Origin: Halalkalicoccus sp. CG83
Lineage (GTDB): Archaea; Halobacteriota; Halobacteria; Halobacteriales; Halalkalicoccaceae
Direction: 5' to 3'
Assembly: GCF_037081715.1 (NCBI RefSeq)
Contig: NZ_JAZDDH010000001.1
Location: forward strand, 2,512,199-2,576,198
Length of the DNA: 64,000 bases
In this document: piece by piece, positions 34,892 to 45,037 of the stretch
Position numbering within the stretch: the first letter of the stretch is position 1
How the letters are laid out: each line of letters begins with the position of its first letter
Notes under the pieces: model-generated
Told to the model about the DNA's origin: nothing
Database searches by the model: none
The model's input: only the letters and a program-made list of their open reading frames with translations
Translations under genes and position numbers: made by a program

Positions 34892-35925
34892 CAGTCGTCA
34901 CCTCCACGTCCGACGCCCGTCTCCTGGGCGTCGAGCGCGTCGTTGATCCCGTCGCCGATCACGTTCATCGACATCACGAACAGGAAGATCGCGAGCCCCG
35001 GGTAGACCGTCGCCCACCAGGGGATCGCTCCGTCGGGGCCCTGGATGAGCGTCTCGCGGGTCGCCTCCAGCATCGTTCCCCACTCGGCCGTTCCGGGCGG
35101 CATCCCGAGCCCGAGGAAACCGAGTGCCGCGACGCCGATGACGACGGTTCCGATGTTCAACGAGGCGTAGACGAGCAACGGCGGTATCGCGTTCGGGATG
35201 ACGTGTCTGAAGATGACCGCCGGATCGCGTGCGCCGAGGGCCTTCGCCGCCAGTACGTACTCGTTCTCCTTGATGCTCAACACCTCTCCACGGATGAGTC
35301 GAGCGTACCCCGCCCACCCGAAGAGGGCGAAGGCGAGGACGAGCTGCCAGTAGCCCCCGCCGAGGATCGCGACGATGATCAGTGCCAGGACGAGCGCCGG
35401 GAACGCGAAGATGGTGTCGACGATACGCATCATCACCTCGTCGATCCAGCCGCCGTAGTAGCCCGAGACGGCACCGTATACCGTTCCGAAGCTGGCTGTG
35501 AGCGCGACCACGATGAACCCGATCGAGATGCTGTACCGACCGCCGACGAGGATCCGCGAGAACAGGTCGCGACCCGAGCCGTCGGTCCCCATCGGGTGGG
35601 AGAGCGACGGCGGATCGTAGATGCCGACGTCGGGGTCCTGGAGGTAGAGGATCTCCGTCGGAGCGTACGGCGCGAGCGAGAACGGCTGGACCGCCACTCC
35701 CGTAACGGTGATCGGACGAGCGAAGAGCGCGAGCAGCGACATCGTCGCCACGATCCCGACCCCGAGCATCGCCGATCGGTTGCGCTTGAACCGCCTCCAC
35801 CCCCGTTGCCATCTGTTCTCGGTCTCCGTTCCACTCCCCTCCGTCCAGTCCGACAGCGGCTCTCGCCGCTCGACGTGTTCCGCGTCGAAGCCGGAGATCC
35901 GAATTCGTCCTCGTTTCGTAGACAT
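34891..35925 (-). CDS. Peptide/nickel ABC transporter permease (DppC type)
   Basis: A 344-residue permease with six membrane helices. The cytoplasmic N-terminal region (TEGSGTETENRWQRGWRRFKRNRSAML) is followed by the OppC N-terminal domain, HPMGTDGSGRDLFSRI near residue 115 and the EAA loop region EYVLAAKALGARDPAVIFRHVIPN. The ATG at 35925 is preferred because a GGTGGAT sequence lies just before it; a GTG at 35934 abuts the stop of the DppB-like gene. Confidence 0.92.
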   Translation of the reverse strand: MSTKRGRIRISGFDAEHVERREPLSDWTEGSGTETENRWQRGWRRFKRNRSAMLGVGIVATMSLLALFARPITVTGVAVQPFSLAPYAPTEILYLQDPDVGIYDPPSLSHPMGTDGSGRDLFSRILVGGRYSISIGFIVVALTASFGTVYGAVSGYYGGWIDEVMMRIVDTIFAFPALVLALIIVAILGGGYWQLVLAFALFGWAGYARLIRGEVLSIKENEYVLAAKALGARDPAVIFRHVIPNAIPPLLVYASLNIGTVVIGVAALGFLGLGMPPGTAEWGTMLEATRETLIQGPDGAIPWWATVYPGLAIFLFVMSMNVIGDGINDALDAQETGVGRGGDD

Positions 35926-35934
35926 TGAATCCAC

Positions 35935-36891
35935 CTAGTCGTATCTGATCCGTGGGTCGAGCACCGCGTAGAGGACGTCCGCGAGCAGGTTCGCCAGGAT
36001 GATGAACACGCCCGTGAACAGCGTGATGGCCATGAGGAGGTTGATCTCCCGGGCGTTGATCGCGACGATCAGCTCCCGGCCGAGACCGGGCCAGTTGAAC
36101 ACGACCTCGACGACGACCGATCCGGCGACGATCCCTGCCGTCAGGGTCGCCGCGAGCGTGACCACGGAGATGAGCGAGTTCCGCAGGACGTGTTTGAGGA
36201 CGACCTGCCGTTCGGGGAGCCCCTTGGCCCTGGCGGCGGTCACGTAGTCCTCGTTCATCTCCTCGGCCATCGACGTGCGCAACACCCGCATGATGCTCGC
36301 CGCCGCCGCGGTACCGATCGTCACGCCGGGCAGGATCAGGTACCAGAGCATCCGCGGGTGGTACAGCGGTAGACGGGAGGGCGGGATCACCGGCCAGAGA
36401 CCGGCCCACAGCGAGAAGACCAGGATCAGCATGAGCCCGAGCCAGAAGTTCGGGATCGAGATCCCCGAGAGCGCGACGAACCGGCTGACGGTGTCGCCGA
36501 ACCGGTCCTTGTTCACCGCCGCGTAGATCCCCGTGGGGATCGCGATGACGAGCGCGAACGCCCAGCCGAAGAGCCCGAGCGCGATCGTTTCGGGAAGTCG
36601 GGCCAGCACGATCGCGGACACCGGCCGGTTGTTCCTGAGCACCATCCCGAAGTCGCCCGTCAGGACGTTCCCGATCCACGCCAGGTACTGCTGCCAGACC
36701 GGTCCGTCCAGCTCGTACCGCGCGCGGAGCTGGGCCTCCTGACTCGCAGTTATGTCCGGGTTCAGCGCCACCATCTGGCTGACGGGATCGCCCGGCGTGA
36801 GGTGAAAGAGGCCGAACGTGATCACCGACACGCCGAACAGGATCGGAATGATCGACAACACTCGATACAGTATGAAACGTCGGAGACTCAT
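35935..36891 (-). CDS. Peptide/nickel ABC transporter permease (DppB type)
   Basis: A 318-residue permease. The start MSLRRFILYRVLSIIPILFGV is typical of DppB, followed by FHLTPGDPVSQM, GNVLTGDFG, and the EAA-type loop DYVTAARAKGLPERQVVLKHVLRN. Six hydrophobic segments are visible. The binding protein gene ends 84 bp upstream on the same strand, and the DppC-like gene begins just after its stop codon. Confidence 0.94.
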   Translation of the reverse strand: MSLRRFILYRVLSIIPILFGVSVITFGLFHLTPGDPVSQMVALNPDITASQEAQLRARYELDGPVWQQYLAWIGNVLTGDFGMVLRNNRPVSAIVLARLPETIALGLFGWAFALVIAIPTGIYAAVNKDRFGDTVSRFVALSGISIPNFWLGLMLILVFSLWAGLWPVIPPSRLPLYHPRMLWYLILPGVTIGTAAAASIMRVLRTSMAEEMNEDYVTAARAKGLPERQVVLKHVLRNSLISVVTLAATLTAGIVAGSVVVEVVFNWPGLGRELIVAINAREINLLMAITLFTGVFIILANLLADVLYAVLDPRIRYD

Positions 36892-36975
36892 GCTACGTCG
36901 GTATATTCCCGTGGTCGTTCGGGCGTTGTAAACACATGGGTGGTCGGGAACGGGGCGGATCGCCTGCTCTGGGAG

Positions 36976-38949
36976 TCACTCCTCGCGGTCGAGCCAGATC
37001 GCCTGCCGCTCCTGTGGACTGTACAACGCGAAGCTGTACAGCGTCTCGATGAACGGGTTCGCCCGGAACCCGACGACGGCGGTGTTCATCACGGCCTCCG
37101 TGATGCCGAAGTGCGTGATCGAGCTGTAGCGCTCGTCGGCGAGATACTGCCAGATCTCGTCGTAGCGCTCGGCGCGAAGCTGTTCGTCCTCGATCACCTC
37201 GATGTCGTACCGTGCGCCGTCCATCAGCCGGTCGAGTTCGGGGTCGTTGATGCCGTTCAGGTTGCAACACTGGCCGACGTTCTCGCTGTGGTGAAGCGCG
37301 TTGCAGAAGCTCTCGGGGTTGAACGTGCCCGAAAGCCCGATGCAGGGGATGTGACCGTCGTTCTGGTACTCGGGATCGAGCACCCGCGCGATGTACGTGT
37401 TCCACTCGTAGGTCTCGAGCGAGGCCTCGAAGTGCCCGGACTGCTCCATCGCCTCGGCGATCAGCTCGAGCATCTGTACGCGGTCGTTGTTGTCCGCGTT
37501 GACCTCGAGTCGGACCTCGATGGGCGTCTCGATGCCGGTGTCGTCGATCACCTCCCCGATCAGCTCGTCGGCCCGTTCCGGATCGTACTCGTTGTACGGC
37601 CGGAGCCGTTCCTCGAGCGCTTCGGGATCGGTCGTCCCGCTCTCCTCGGCGATCGACGGGATGTCGGTCCAGGCCGGACGTACCCACCCGTTGAACACGT
37701 TCTCTGCGATGTTCTCGCGCGGAACGAGGTGGTTGACCGCACGCCGGAGCCGAGCGTCGTCCCACGGTTCGACGTTGACGGGGTACTGGACGTAGTCGTA
37801 CGAACCGGCTTCAACGGCGGCGATGCGGAAGTTCTCGGAGTCGTCGAACTGATCGAGGGTCTGGGTCTCCAGGCCCGTGGTGACGTCGACCTCGTCGTTC
37901 TGGAGGGCGGCCGACCGGCTGGCGTCGTCCTCGACGATCTCGACCTGGATCTCGTCGATGACCGGTCCATCGGGGTACTCCTCGGGACCGTCGAACCAGT
38001 CGATCGAGTCGACGCCCGCCCGTTCGACCCAGTACTCCTCGAACTTCGCGAGCTCGTAGTACTGCTCGTCCTCGAACGCCTCGAGCGTGTAGGGGCCGGT
38101 CCCGATCGGGTCGTTGCCCTGCCGCGGGTCGAGCTCCCCACCCTCCAGCTCCGCCTGCTCGGTCGAGTGGATGGACAGCCCCGGCAGCTCCCGCTCGGCC
38201 TCGGCGTCGGGGACCTGGGCGTACAGGTCGACGGTGTACTCGTCGACCGCACGGGCGTGTAGCAGCGAGTCGTACGTCTGTGCCGAGAGGTCGGAGTTCT
38301 CGTATCGCTCGGCCGTTCGGACGACGTTCTCGGCGGTCAGCTCCTCGCCGTCGTGGAACTGGATACCCTCGCGGAGCCGATAGCGAAACTGCATCCCGAA
38401 GACGCCGTCGTCGACGGCGGCGGCGGCCTCCTCGGGGGTGAGGACCCGGACCTCGTCGTCCTCGATCGGGTCGTCGTCCGGATGTCGGACGATCACCTGT
38501 TCCTCGGTATCGAGGACCCCCTCCTCGTTCGCGCCGACGGAGACCATGTACTCCTCGTAGACCGTTCGGTCGACGTCGTTGGTCTCGACCTCCTCGTACG
38601 CCTCGGCGAGCCACGGGTAGAGGTTCCCGTCCCTGTCGGACGTGACGAGCTGTTCGAAGACGAACCCCTGGGCTTGCGTCGACTGTGCATCGGTGCTGTA
38701 GGGCGGGTCGAACGAGTCGACATTCGCCGTCGCGGCGATGCGGAGCGTCCCACCCTCCTGTAAGTCGGCGAAGTCTACCTCCTGCTCCTCCCGATCACCG
38801 ACACGGCCACCGTCGCTACCGTTCTCCTCCCCCTCCCCGCCGTCACCGCCGAGACAGCCGGATACCCCGACGACCCCGGCCGCACCCATCCCCCGAAGCA
38901 ACCGTCGTCGATTGACGTCGTGATCCGGAGACTCGTGACTTCGCGTCAT
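36976..38949 (-). CDS. Peptide/nickel ABC transporter substrate-binding protein (Tat lipoprotein)
   Basis: A 657-residue SBP_bac_5 protein. The signal NRRRLLRGMGAAGVVGVSGCLGG is a twin-arginine signal with a lipobox Cys, so it is anchored outside the membrane. Then come an acidic linker, the ligand-binding domain (GGTLRIAATANVDSFDPPYST) and the long C-terminal lobe. It is the first gene of a five-gene operon with DppB, DppC, DppD and DppF proteins and has a strong TATA-like box. Substrates are probably peptides, but nickel or glutathione-like ligands cannot be excluded. Confidence 0.93.
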   Translation of the reverse strand: MTRSHESPDHDVNRRRLLRGMGAAGVVGVSGCLGGDGGEGEENGSDGGRVGDREEQEVDFADLQEGGTLRIAATANVDSFDPPYSTDAQSTQAQGFVFEQLVTSDRDGNLYPWLAEAYEEVETNDVDRTVYEEYMVSVGANEEGVLDTEEQVIVRHPDDDPIEDDEVRVLTPEEAAAAVDDGVFGMQFRYRLREGIQFHDGEELTAENVVRTAERYENSDLSAQTYDSLLHARAVDEYTVDLYAQVPDAEAERELPGLSIHSTEQAELEGGELDPRQGNDPIGTGPYTLEAFEDEQYYELAKFEEYWVERAGVDSIDWFDGPEEYPDGPVIDEIQVEIVEDDASRSAALQNDEVDVTTGLETQTLDQFDDSENFRIAAVEAGSYDYVQYPVNVEPWDDARLRRAVNHLVPRENIAENVFNGWVRPAWTDIPSIAEESGTTDPEALEERLRPYNEYDPERADELIGEVIDDTGIETPIEVRLEVNADNNDRVQMLELIAEAMEQSGHFEASLETYEWNTYIARVLDPEYQNDGHIPCIGLSGTFNPESFCNALHHSENVGQCCNLNGINDPELDRLMDGARYDIEVIEDEQLRAERYDEIWQYLADERYSSITHFGITEAVMNTAVVGFRANPFIETLYSFALYSPQERQAIWLDREE

Positions 38950-39334
38950 GACGTCATGTCGGGTAGACGGGTATATAATTATTGTCTGTCAACCACACGT
39001 TATATTTACACTTCTCCTCAACATCCCCTAATGAGCTTAACGATTGATTTCTAACCGGACGAGCTGACGAACATGCTATGATCCAAACGTCGCGAAATCA
39101 CCCAACCGAACCCGTCTACGGTCCGTATTTACGTGTAAGGAGCGCATCTCCATCGAAAGCCGGAACGGTTGCGATCGAGCCGGCGGCTCTCCGATCGGAC
39201 CGACGGCCGACGAACTCGCTAATCCGAGTGTGAACGACCGCTAGAGGTCGTGGATCCACGCCTCGGCGCGAGGATCCGACCTCGGTTTCGTCGGTCAGCG
39301 TGGTGGTTCGACGACCGCTAGGGAGGTCGTCCGC
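38950..39334. other. Intergenic promoter region, AT-rich, no gene
   Basis: 385 bp without a gene. The first 120 bp upstream of the binding protein gene are AT-rich, and a TATA-like box is visible there. The rest contains no open frame that looks coding. A short direct duplication (acgaccgctag) occurs around 39234-39245 and 39310-39321. Confidence 0.5.
38972..38979 (-). promoter_or_regulatory. TATA box of the peptide transporter operon
   Basis: On the minus strand ATTATATA lies about 23-30 bp before the ATG at 38949. It is the strongest TATA-like box in the window and implies a leaderless, well-expressed transcript. Confidence 0.6.
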
Positions 39335-40024
39335 TCAAGCCGGTCGTTCGATCTCGAGCTCCTCGAGCAGCGTCCGTGCCGCCTCGGCGGAGGACGCGGG
39401 GCCGCGACCCGTGATCAGGTCGCCGTCGACCTTCACGCTCGTCTCCTGATCGAGTTCGGCGTCCCAGTTCCCGCCGGCCGCGCGAACCTCGTCCTCGACC
39501 CAGTAGGGGAGCTTCCGGCCGTCGTCCATGCGCCCGTACTCGTCGACGATCTCCTCCTCCTGCTCGTTCGGGAAGCCGGTGATCTCGCGACCTTCGGCGA
39601 TCCGCGAGCCGTCGCTCATCCACGTGAACCCGAGGATTCCGACGGCGTGACAGACCACGAGCGCCTTATCGCCGTTCTCGACGACGTCGCGAAGCAGGCT
39701 CCGGACGTGGACGTCCTGATTGATGTCCCAGACGGTGCCGTGGCCGCCCGGGATGACGAGCGCGTCGTAGTCGTCGGCGTCGACCGACGCGACCGGTACC
39801 GGATCGTTCAGCCGCTCGTCGGTCTCGTGGATCTCCTCGACGTGTTCGGCGGTCTCCTCGCCGACCATCTCGGGGTCGAGCGAGCGCTCGTCGATCATCG
39901 GCCGGCCGCCGCTCGGCGTGGCGACCGTGATCTCCACGCCGGCCTCGGAAAGCGTCGTGAGCGGCTCGATACACTCCTCTCCCCAGTACCCCTCCTCGCT
40001 GACGACGAACAGTGCTGATGTCAT
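39335..40024 (-). CDS. DJ-1/PfpI (Hsp31-like) family protein
   Basis: A 229-residue protein of the DJ-1/PfpI superfamily. The nucleophile elbow is ALVVCHAVGIL with the conserved Cys, EEGYWGEECIEPL contains the Glu of the active site and VIPGGHGTVWDI is the standard loop. Length and SEEGYWGEE fit the class annotated type 1 glutamine amidotransferase domain-containing, which includes Hsp31-like glyoxalases. Methylglyoxal synthase is encoded about 9 kb away, so a glyoxalase role is an appealing but unproven idea. Confidence 0.85.
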   Translation of the reverse strand: MTSALFVVSEEGYWGEECIEPLTTLSEAGVEITVATPSGGRPMIDERSLDPEMVGEETAEHVEEIHETDERLNDPVPVASVDADDYDALVIPGGHGTVWDINQDVHVRSLLRDVVENGDKALVVCHAVGILGFTWMSDGSRIAEGREITGFPNEQEEEIVDEYGRMDDGRKLPYWVEDEVRAAGGNWDAELDQETSVKVDGDLITGRGPASSAEAARTLLEELEIERPA

Positions 40025-40072
40025 GGGCGATCGTTGGGGACGAGCGCGAATAAGTAGGAGGGCTTCGGGCGG

Positions 40073-41857
40073 TTATTCCGCATACCACGTCTGGCGGTCC
40101 CAGTCGTAGTTCAGCGTCTCGCGGGGACCGGCGATCCCGCGTCGATATCCCACCGGCGTTCGCCGCGCGACGAGGAAGTTCGCCGGCTGCTCCTGGTTGA
40201 GCGCGCCGAACACCCCATCAAGGCGGGCGTCGCGTTCCGACTCGCTGGTCGCCGCGCGCGCCTCGGCGTACAGCGCCGTGAGCTCCGCGTCGGGCACGTA
40301 ACCGGAGAAGTTCATGCTGCCGCGTTCGAGCCAGAACCGGTCGGTCGCAGTCGGCGCCAGGGGAGAGGCGTTGAGCCCCACGCCACACAGCAGGTCCCAC
40401 TCGGCCGCGCTCTCGGTTCCCCCTCGCGGCCCCGCGTTGTACTCGCCGGCCTCCCAGGGCGGGTCGCCCTCCCCCTGCCATCGGTTCGCCAGATGCTCCG
40501 AGAGCAGCCGTTCGTAGCCGACCCCCTGGGCCTCGACGCCGACGCCGAGTCGCTCGAGCTCCCGGACGAGAAACGACGCGAGCGGCGTCGTCCGGCCGGA
40601 TTCGCCGGGATGGACGAGCGTCCACGTCACCGGCTCGCCCTCGGCGTCGAGCAGCCGTCCGTCGTCGTAGCCGAAGTCCTCGCCGAGCGCCGCCTCGAGC
40701 AGCGCCGAGACGTCCTCGTCCTCCTCGGCGTCCTGCCGGCCGAACGGCCGGAGCTCCGTCCCGTCCCACGTCGACCACGGCGGCTGGAAGGTGTGGATCG
40801 GCTCCGCGAAGCCGTCGTACACCTCCTCGGCGAGCGCCTCCTTGTCGACCGCCATCGAGCATGCCTGCCGGACCTCGCGCCGGCGGAACGGCCTCCAGCC
40901 GTTCGCGCGCTGGTTGTACGCGAGCAGCGTCAGCGTCGGTTCGGGAACTGCGTACAGCGAGACGCGGCCGTTTCCCCGGAACTGCTCGAGGCGAGCCGGC
41001 GGGACGACCGCCGCGGTGGCCGTTCCGTCCCTGAGCGCCTGTAGGCGGTCCCGTTCGCTCGCGAGGACGCGGTACTCGTACTCCTCGAAGTAGGGCGCGC
41101 CCTCCCACACCGTCGACGCGTTCTCGACGTTCCGCATGTAGTAGTCGTCGTTGCGGGCCGCGACGAACCGCTCGCCCCGCTCCCAGCGTTCGGGGGTGTA
41201 GGGCCCGAGGTTCCCGGTGTACGCGAGCCGCGCGAGGTCGTCGTCGTTCTCGAGACCTTCCCGGTCGCGCTCCTCGGCGTACGGCTCGAGCAGTTCCCGG
41301 GGCAGACATCGCGACGCCCGGAGCGCCGGCTCGTAGGGGAACTGCGTGTTGGGCTCGGGGAGCTCGATCTCGAAGCTGCGCTCGCCGGTCCGGTCGACCG
41401 CGGCGCCGGCCCAGGCCTCCGCGAGCCACGATCCCGCCCAGTTGCCCTCGCCCTGGTGGACCTCGCGGATGTGGTAGACCCAGTCGGCGGCGGTCATCCT
41501 GCCGTACGGGTCGCCCCATCGAAGCCCCTCCCGGAGGGTGGCCTCGTAGACCTGCCCGCCGTCGAGGACCTCGACGGCGAGCCAGAGGGGAAAGAGCTCC
41601 CGATCGGGGGTGATGGCGTACGCGCCGTCCATCACGAGGTCGAGACGCGCCCTCGAGGCGTCGTCGATCGCCCGGTGGGGAACCAGCGTGGTGGCCGGCG
41701 TCCGCGTCACCGTCGTCCACCGCTCGGAGCGGGAGGGGGGCTCGTTCTCCTCGGTCTCGGCGTGGTTCGGCTCGTCGTCACCCGCACAGCCCGCGAGCCC
41801 GACCGCCCCGGCGAGACCGAGCGAACGAAGCAGTCGGCGGCGCGTCCGATCCGGCAT
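40073..41857 (-). CDS. Orphan ABC transporter substrate-binding protein
   Basis: A 594-residue SBP_bac_5 family lipoprotein. The Tat signal TRRRLLRSLGLAGAVGLAGC ends in a lipobox. Ligand-domain segments such as TAADWVYHIREVHQGEGNWAG and LAYTGNLGPYTPERWERGE are visible. There is no permease or ATPase gene beside it; it probably serves a transporter encoded elsewhere, perhaps the one at 32.5-38.9 kb. ATG at 41857 is chosen because the signal starts there; 41887 would add ten residues. Confidence 0.87.
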   Translation of the reverse strand: MPDRTRRRLLRSLGLAGAVGLAGCAGDDEPNHAETEENEPPSRSERWTTVTRTPATTLVPHRAIDDASRARLDLVMDGAYAITPDRELFPLWLAVEVLDGGQVYEATLREGLRWGDPYGRMTAADWVYHIREVHQGEGNWAGSWLAEAWAGAAVDRTGERSFEIELPEPNTQFPYEPALRASRCLPRELLEPYAEERDREGLENDDDLARLAYTGNLGPYTPERWERGERFVAARNDDYYMRNVENASTVWEGAPYFEEYEYRVLASERDRLQALRDGTATAAVVPPARLEQFRGNGRVSLYAVPEPTLTLLAYNQRANGWRPFRRREVRQACSMAVDKEALAEEVYDGFAEPIHTFQPPWSTWDGTELRPFGRQDAEEDEDVSALLEAALGEDFGYDDGRLLDAEGEPVTWTLVHPGESGRTTPLASFLVRELERLGVGVEAQGVGYERLLSEHLANRWQGEGDPPWEAGEYNAGPRGGTESAAEWDLLCGVGLNASPLAPTATDRFWLERGSMNFSGYVPDAELTALYAEARAATSESERDARLDGVFGALNQEQPANFLVARRTPVGYRRGIAGPRETLNYDWDRQTWYAE

Positions 41858-41939
41858 GTCACCCGGGTTCGCGCCCCGCACAATCATAGTTGTCGCTTCC
41901 GTGGGGCACCCGGGAAGGAGGTGCCGGCACGGCCGTCGA

Positions 41940-42509
41940 TCAGCCGTCGCCGGTCTCGTCGACGACCACCACCTCGCCGTCGACGACGTCGACGTTGATC
42001 AGCGTCTTCACCGAGTAGTCCGAACCGTCGAGCTTGTTCTCGCCGCCGACCTTCTTGATCACCGCGACCACGTCGACGACCTCGGCGCCGATCCCCTCGA
42101 GCGCACCGGTGATCGCCTCGAGCGTTCCGCCGGTGCTGAGCACGTCGTCGAGCACGAGCACGCGATCGCCCTCGTCGACGTCGTTGATGTACATCTGGTT
42201 CTCGGAGTAGCCCGTCTCCTGAAACAGCGCGACCTCTCCCTCGAGGCCGTACTGGCGCTTTCGGATGACGACGAGCGGGATGTCGGTCATCAGCGAGACC
42301 GCCGTCGAGATGTGGATGCCCATCGCGGCCGGCGTGACGATCTTGTCGACGTCCTCCAGGCGGGCCTTGCGGATGATCTTGATGACGATCTCCCGGAGGA
42401 GGCTCGGCTCCAGCATGGGTACCCCGTCGCTGATGGGATGGACGAAGTAGTGATAGCCCTCTTTCTCGATGATGGGCGCTTCGAGAAGCGACCGCTCCAA
42501 CTGATCCAT
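41940..42509 (-). CDS. hpt: Hypoxanthine/guanine phosphoribosyltransferase
   Basis: A 189-residue purine salvage enzyme with the type I PRTase fold. The PRPP-binding motif is [17 protein letters not shown] (residues about 114-130), and [17 protein letters not shown] and [14 protein letters not shown] are the archaeal GHPRT signatures. It makes GMP and IMP from the free bases. ATG at 42509. It lies just downstream of a MaoC-like gene on the same strand (38-bp gap). Confidence 0.93.
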   Translation of the reverse strand: MDQLERSLLEAPIIEKEGYHYFVHPISDGVPMLEPSLLREIVIKIIRKARLEDVDKIVTPAAMGIHISTAVSLMTDIPLVVIRKRQYGLEGEVALFQETGYSENQMYINDVDEGDRVLVLDDVLSTGGTLEAITGALEGIGAEVVDVVAVIKKVGGENKLDGSDYSVKTLINVDVVDGEVVVVDETGDG

Positions 42510-42547
42510 GTCGTACCTACTCGATCGACCAGTAAAACCTGCCGATC

Positions 42548-42940
42548 CTACTCCTCCTTCCAGACGAGCCCCTCGAACGATCCCGACATCACCACGACCT
42601 CGTCCTCGTTCCGGCAGACGGCCCTTCCCGCCGCCTCGTAGCGGTCCTCGCGCTCGGTGACCGACTCGGTGGTCCACTCGCAGGTGATCGTCTCGCCCGT
42701 GTAGACCGGACGGCGGAAGTCGTACTCCATCCTCCGAGCGAGGAACTCCAGGTCCCCGCCGATCTTCGTGGGGATCGTCGCGGTCAACAGCCCCTGGACG
42801 ATCAGGCGTCCCTCCTCGTCGGGGTCGGTGTGGATGGGCTGTCGATCCCCGGAGAGCTCGCCGAACTTTCGGACGTCCTCGGGGGTGAACGTACGCTCGT
42901 GGATATGGGTGTCACCCTCGACGGGCGGGTTCGTGGACAT
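42548..42940 (-). CDS. MaoC-like (R-hydratase/hotdog) protein
   Basis: A 130-residue hotdog-fold protein. [27 protein letters not shown] matches the hydratase-2 motif, in which the Asp and His (SGD...IH) form the catalytic dyad. [10 protein letters not shown] and [18 protein letters not shown] complete the fold. It may hydrate enoyl-CoA substrates or act as a thioesterase. It lies downstream of the Mrp operon with a 222-bp gap. Confidence 0.85.
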   Translation of the reverse strand: MSTNPPVEGDTHIHERTFTPEDVRKFGELSGDRQPIHTDPDEEGRLIVQGLLTATIPTKIGGDLEFLARRMEYDFRRPVYTGETITCEWTTESVTEREDRYEAAGRAVCRNEDEVVVMSGSFEGLVWKEE

Positions 42941-43162
42941 CGGCGGAAGATCGTCTCAACGCGGAATAAAACTCGGGGTGGTCGGGACCGAGCGGCCCGT
43001 CGGAAACGTCGCGGAATCCCTACCCGCGCCGTCCACGAACCGAGACGAGGTCGGCCAACTGGGATAGAAGAGATCCGTCGCGTTCGATCCGTTCGGCCGT
43101 ATCTGGGTTCTTATCGAGTACAAGTCCCGACACCGGCGGACGCGGCCCGAGAAACCGGACGA

Positions 43163-45037
43163 TCACAGCAGCAGTATCAACAGGGCGGTCAGCACGAGGA
43201 CGACCAACAGGATCGTCGTCCCGATGCTCGCCCGGAGATAGAGCCGCGATGGCGTGTCGTCGTTCCGCGCGGCCGGTTCGTCCATCGGCTCGCCGCCGTC
43301 GAACTGGCGGTTCGACGAGGAGCCCGAGCCGGCGGACGGGTCGCCGCCGTCGGCCGGGCGGAAGTCGCCGACCAGCCACGACGGCAGCCGCCGGGCGAGC
43401 CGGCCGACAGCCACGACCGGGTTGTTGCCGATCCAGTAGCACGTCCGCACGAACGAGACCGCGGCGGCGTCGACCGCACGGAACGTCTCGGTGACCGCGA
43501 GCATCGACAGCCGGCCCGTCCGGTAGACCAGCGGGTTCAGGACGCGACTCACATCGTCGACGTGGCCGAGCCCGCTCAGCGGCTTTCTGATGAGCACGAA
43601 GCCGACGAGCGCCACCAACAGCAACAGCCCGGCGTCGATCAGATGGCCGGTGCTGTAGGGGTGGAGCTTGAGCTTAGCCGAGTACGGCAGCAGGCCGACC
43701 AACGTCGGCCACGCGATCCCGAGCCCGAGACACGCGCCGCCGACCGAGAGCATCCCCACCGAGTGGCCGAGCTTCGCGTCCTTCACCGCGGTCGTGGCCG
43801 GCCCGTGGAGGAACGCGTAGTAGCCGAGCTTGATGAAGGAGAGCAGCGTCCCGATCGCGCCGGCCATCAACAGCCAGTAGAGCGCCTGGTACTCGGGCGC
43901 GCCGTAGTAGTGGGGGTCGGCGGCGTCGAGGATCATTCCTTTACTTATGAACCCGTTGAACCCGGGGATCGCCGTGATCGAGAGCGCGCCGAGCGCGTAC
44001 CCCACGGCCGTGATCGGCATCTCGCGCCAGAGTCCCCCCAGTTCGTAGAGGTCCTCCTCGCCGGTCCGGTAGATGATGACGCCGACGGCCATGAACAGCA
44101 GCGCCTTGAACAGGACGTTGTTGAACAGATGGGCCATCGCGCCCGCGACGCCCATGACGCTGCCGATGCCGATACCGGCGACGATGTAGCCGACCTGTGC
44201 CTGGATGTGATACGAGAGCAGCGCCCGCATGTCGTGCTGGAGCAGCGCGAAGGTCGCGCCGTAGACGGCCATCAGCCCGCCCATGTACGCGAGATAGAGC
44301 TGGCCCTCGGGGAACGCCTGGTAGAGGACGTACGCCGAGGACTTGGTCGTGAACACCGAGAGGAAGACGCTCGCTGCGATGTGCGGGCGTGGATAGGTGT
44401 CGGGGAGCCAGGTATGCAGCCCGATGAACGCGCAGTTGATGCCGATGCCGAGGGCGGCGAGCAGCGCGGGCGCGCCGGCGGCGATGCCGCTCCCGTCGAT
44501 GACGACGGAGCCGGTCTCGACGTAGTGCCAGGCGACCGCCCAGAGCACGAGCACGCCGCCGATGCCGTGAGCGATGGCGTAGCGATAGCCCGCGCGGACC
44601 GCGTCGCCGCCGTAGGCCCAGACGACGAGCGTGCTGGTGACGGCCATCAGCTCCCAGAAGAACAGCAGGGTGAGCCAGTCGCCGGCGAAGATCACGCCCA
44701 CGACCGAGCCGACGTACGACAGCACGAGCGCCAGCGTCGAGCGCGGGAGCCCGCTCGAGGCGGCGTAGGCCATCGCGGCGGTGCCGAGGAAGCCGAAAGC
44801 GAGTCCCAGCAGCCGCGAGAAGTCGTCGACGACGTACGGTTGGGCCTCGAAGCCGAGGAACAGCGTCGGGAGGTACTCGCCGGAGGGGACGATCAACGAG
44901 ACGACGAAGACGTAGGCCGTCGCCAGCGCGCCGAGCGCGTAGCTCACGCGCCGGTCGAGGAACCCCGCGACGAGCGCGACGAGCAGGACCGGCACCGCCG
45001 GCGGCACCGACGTCAGCAGGTCGGTCGCGACGCTCAT
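43163..45037 (-). CDS. Mrp antiporter proton-conducting subunit (NuoL/M/N-like), third copy
   Basis: A 624-residue membrane protein with about 14 helices and a hydrophilic C-terminal domain (residues about 530-600), then a last helix. Conserved proton-channel residues: Glu in LLFFWELMAVTSTLVVW, Lys in FTTKSSAYVLY and Lys in LFNNVLFKALLF, and His in IGLHTWLPDTYPRPH. It belongs to the MnhD/complex I antiporter-like subunits. It is the last gene of the nine-gene Mrp operon and overlaps the preceding gene by 4 nt. Confidence 0.9.
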   Translation of the reverse strand: MSVATDLLTSVPPAVPVLLVALVAGFLDRRVSYALGALATAYVFVVSLIVPSGEYLPTLFLGFEAQPYVVDDFSRLLGLAFGFLGTAAMAYAASSGLPRSTLALVLSYVGSVVGVIFAGDWLTLLFFWELMAVTSTLVVWAYGGDAVRAGYRYAIAHGIGGVLVLWAVAWHYVETGSVVIDGSGIAAGAPALLAALGIGINCAFIGLHTWLPDTYPRPHIAASVFLSVFTTKSSAYVLYQAFPEGQLYLAYMGGLMAVYGATFALLQHDMRALLSYHIQAQVGYIVAGIGIGSVMGVAGAMAHLFNNVLFKALLFMAVGVIIYRTGEEDLYELGGLWREMPITAVGYALGALSITAIPGFNGFISKGMILDAADPHYYGAPEYQALYWLLMAGAIGTLLSFIKLGYYAFLHGPATTAVKDAKLGHSVGMLSVGGACLGLGIAWPTLVGLLPYSAKLKLHPYSTGHLIDAGLLLLVALVGFVLIRKPLSGLGHVDDVSRVLNPLVYRTGRLSMLAVTETFRAVDAAAVSFVRTCYWIGNNPVVAVGRLARRLPSWLVGDFRPADGGDPSAGSGSSSNRQFDGGEPMDEPAARNDDTPSRLYLRASIGTTILLVVLVLTALLILLL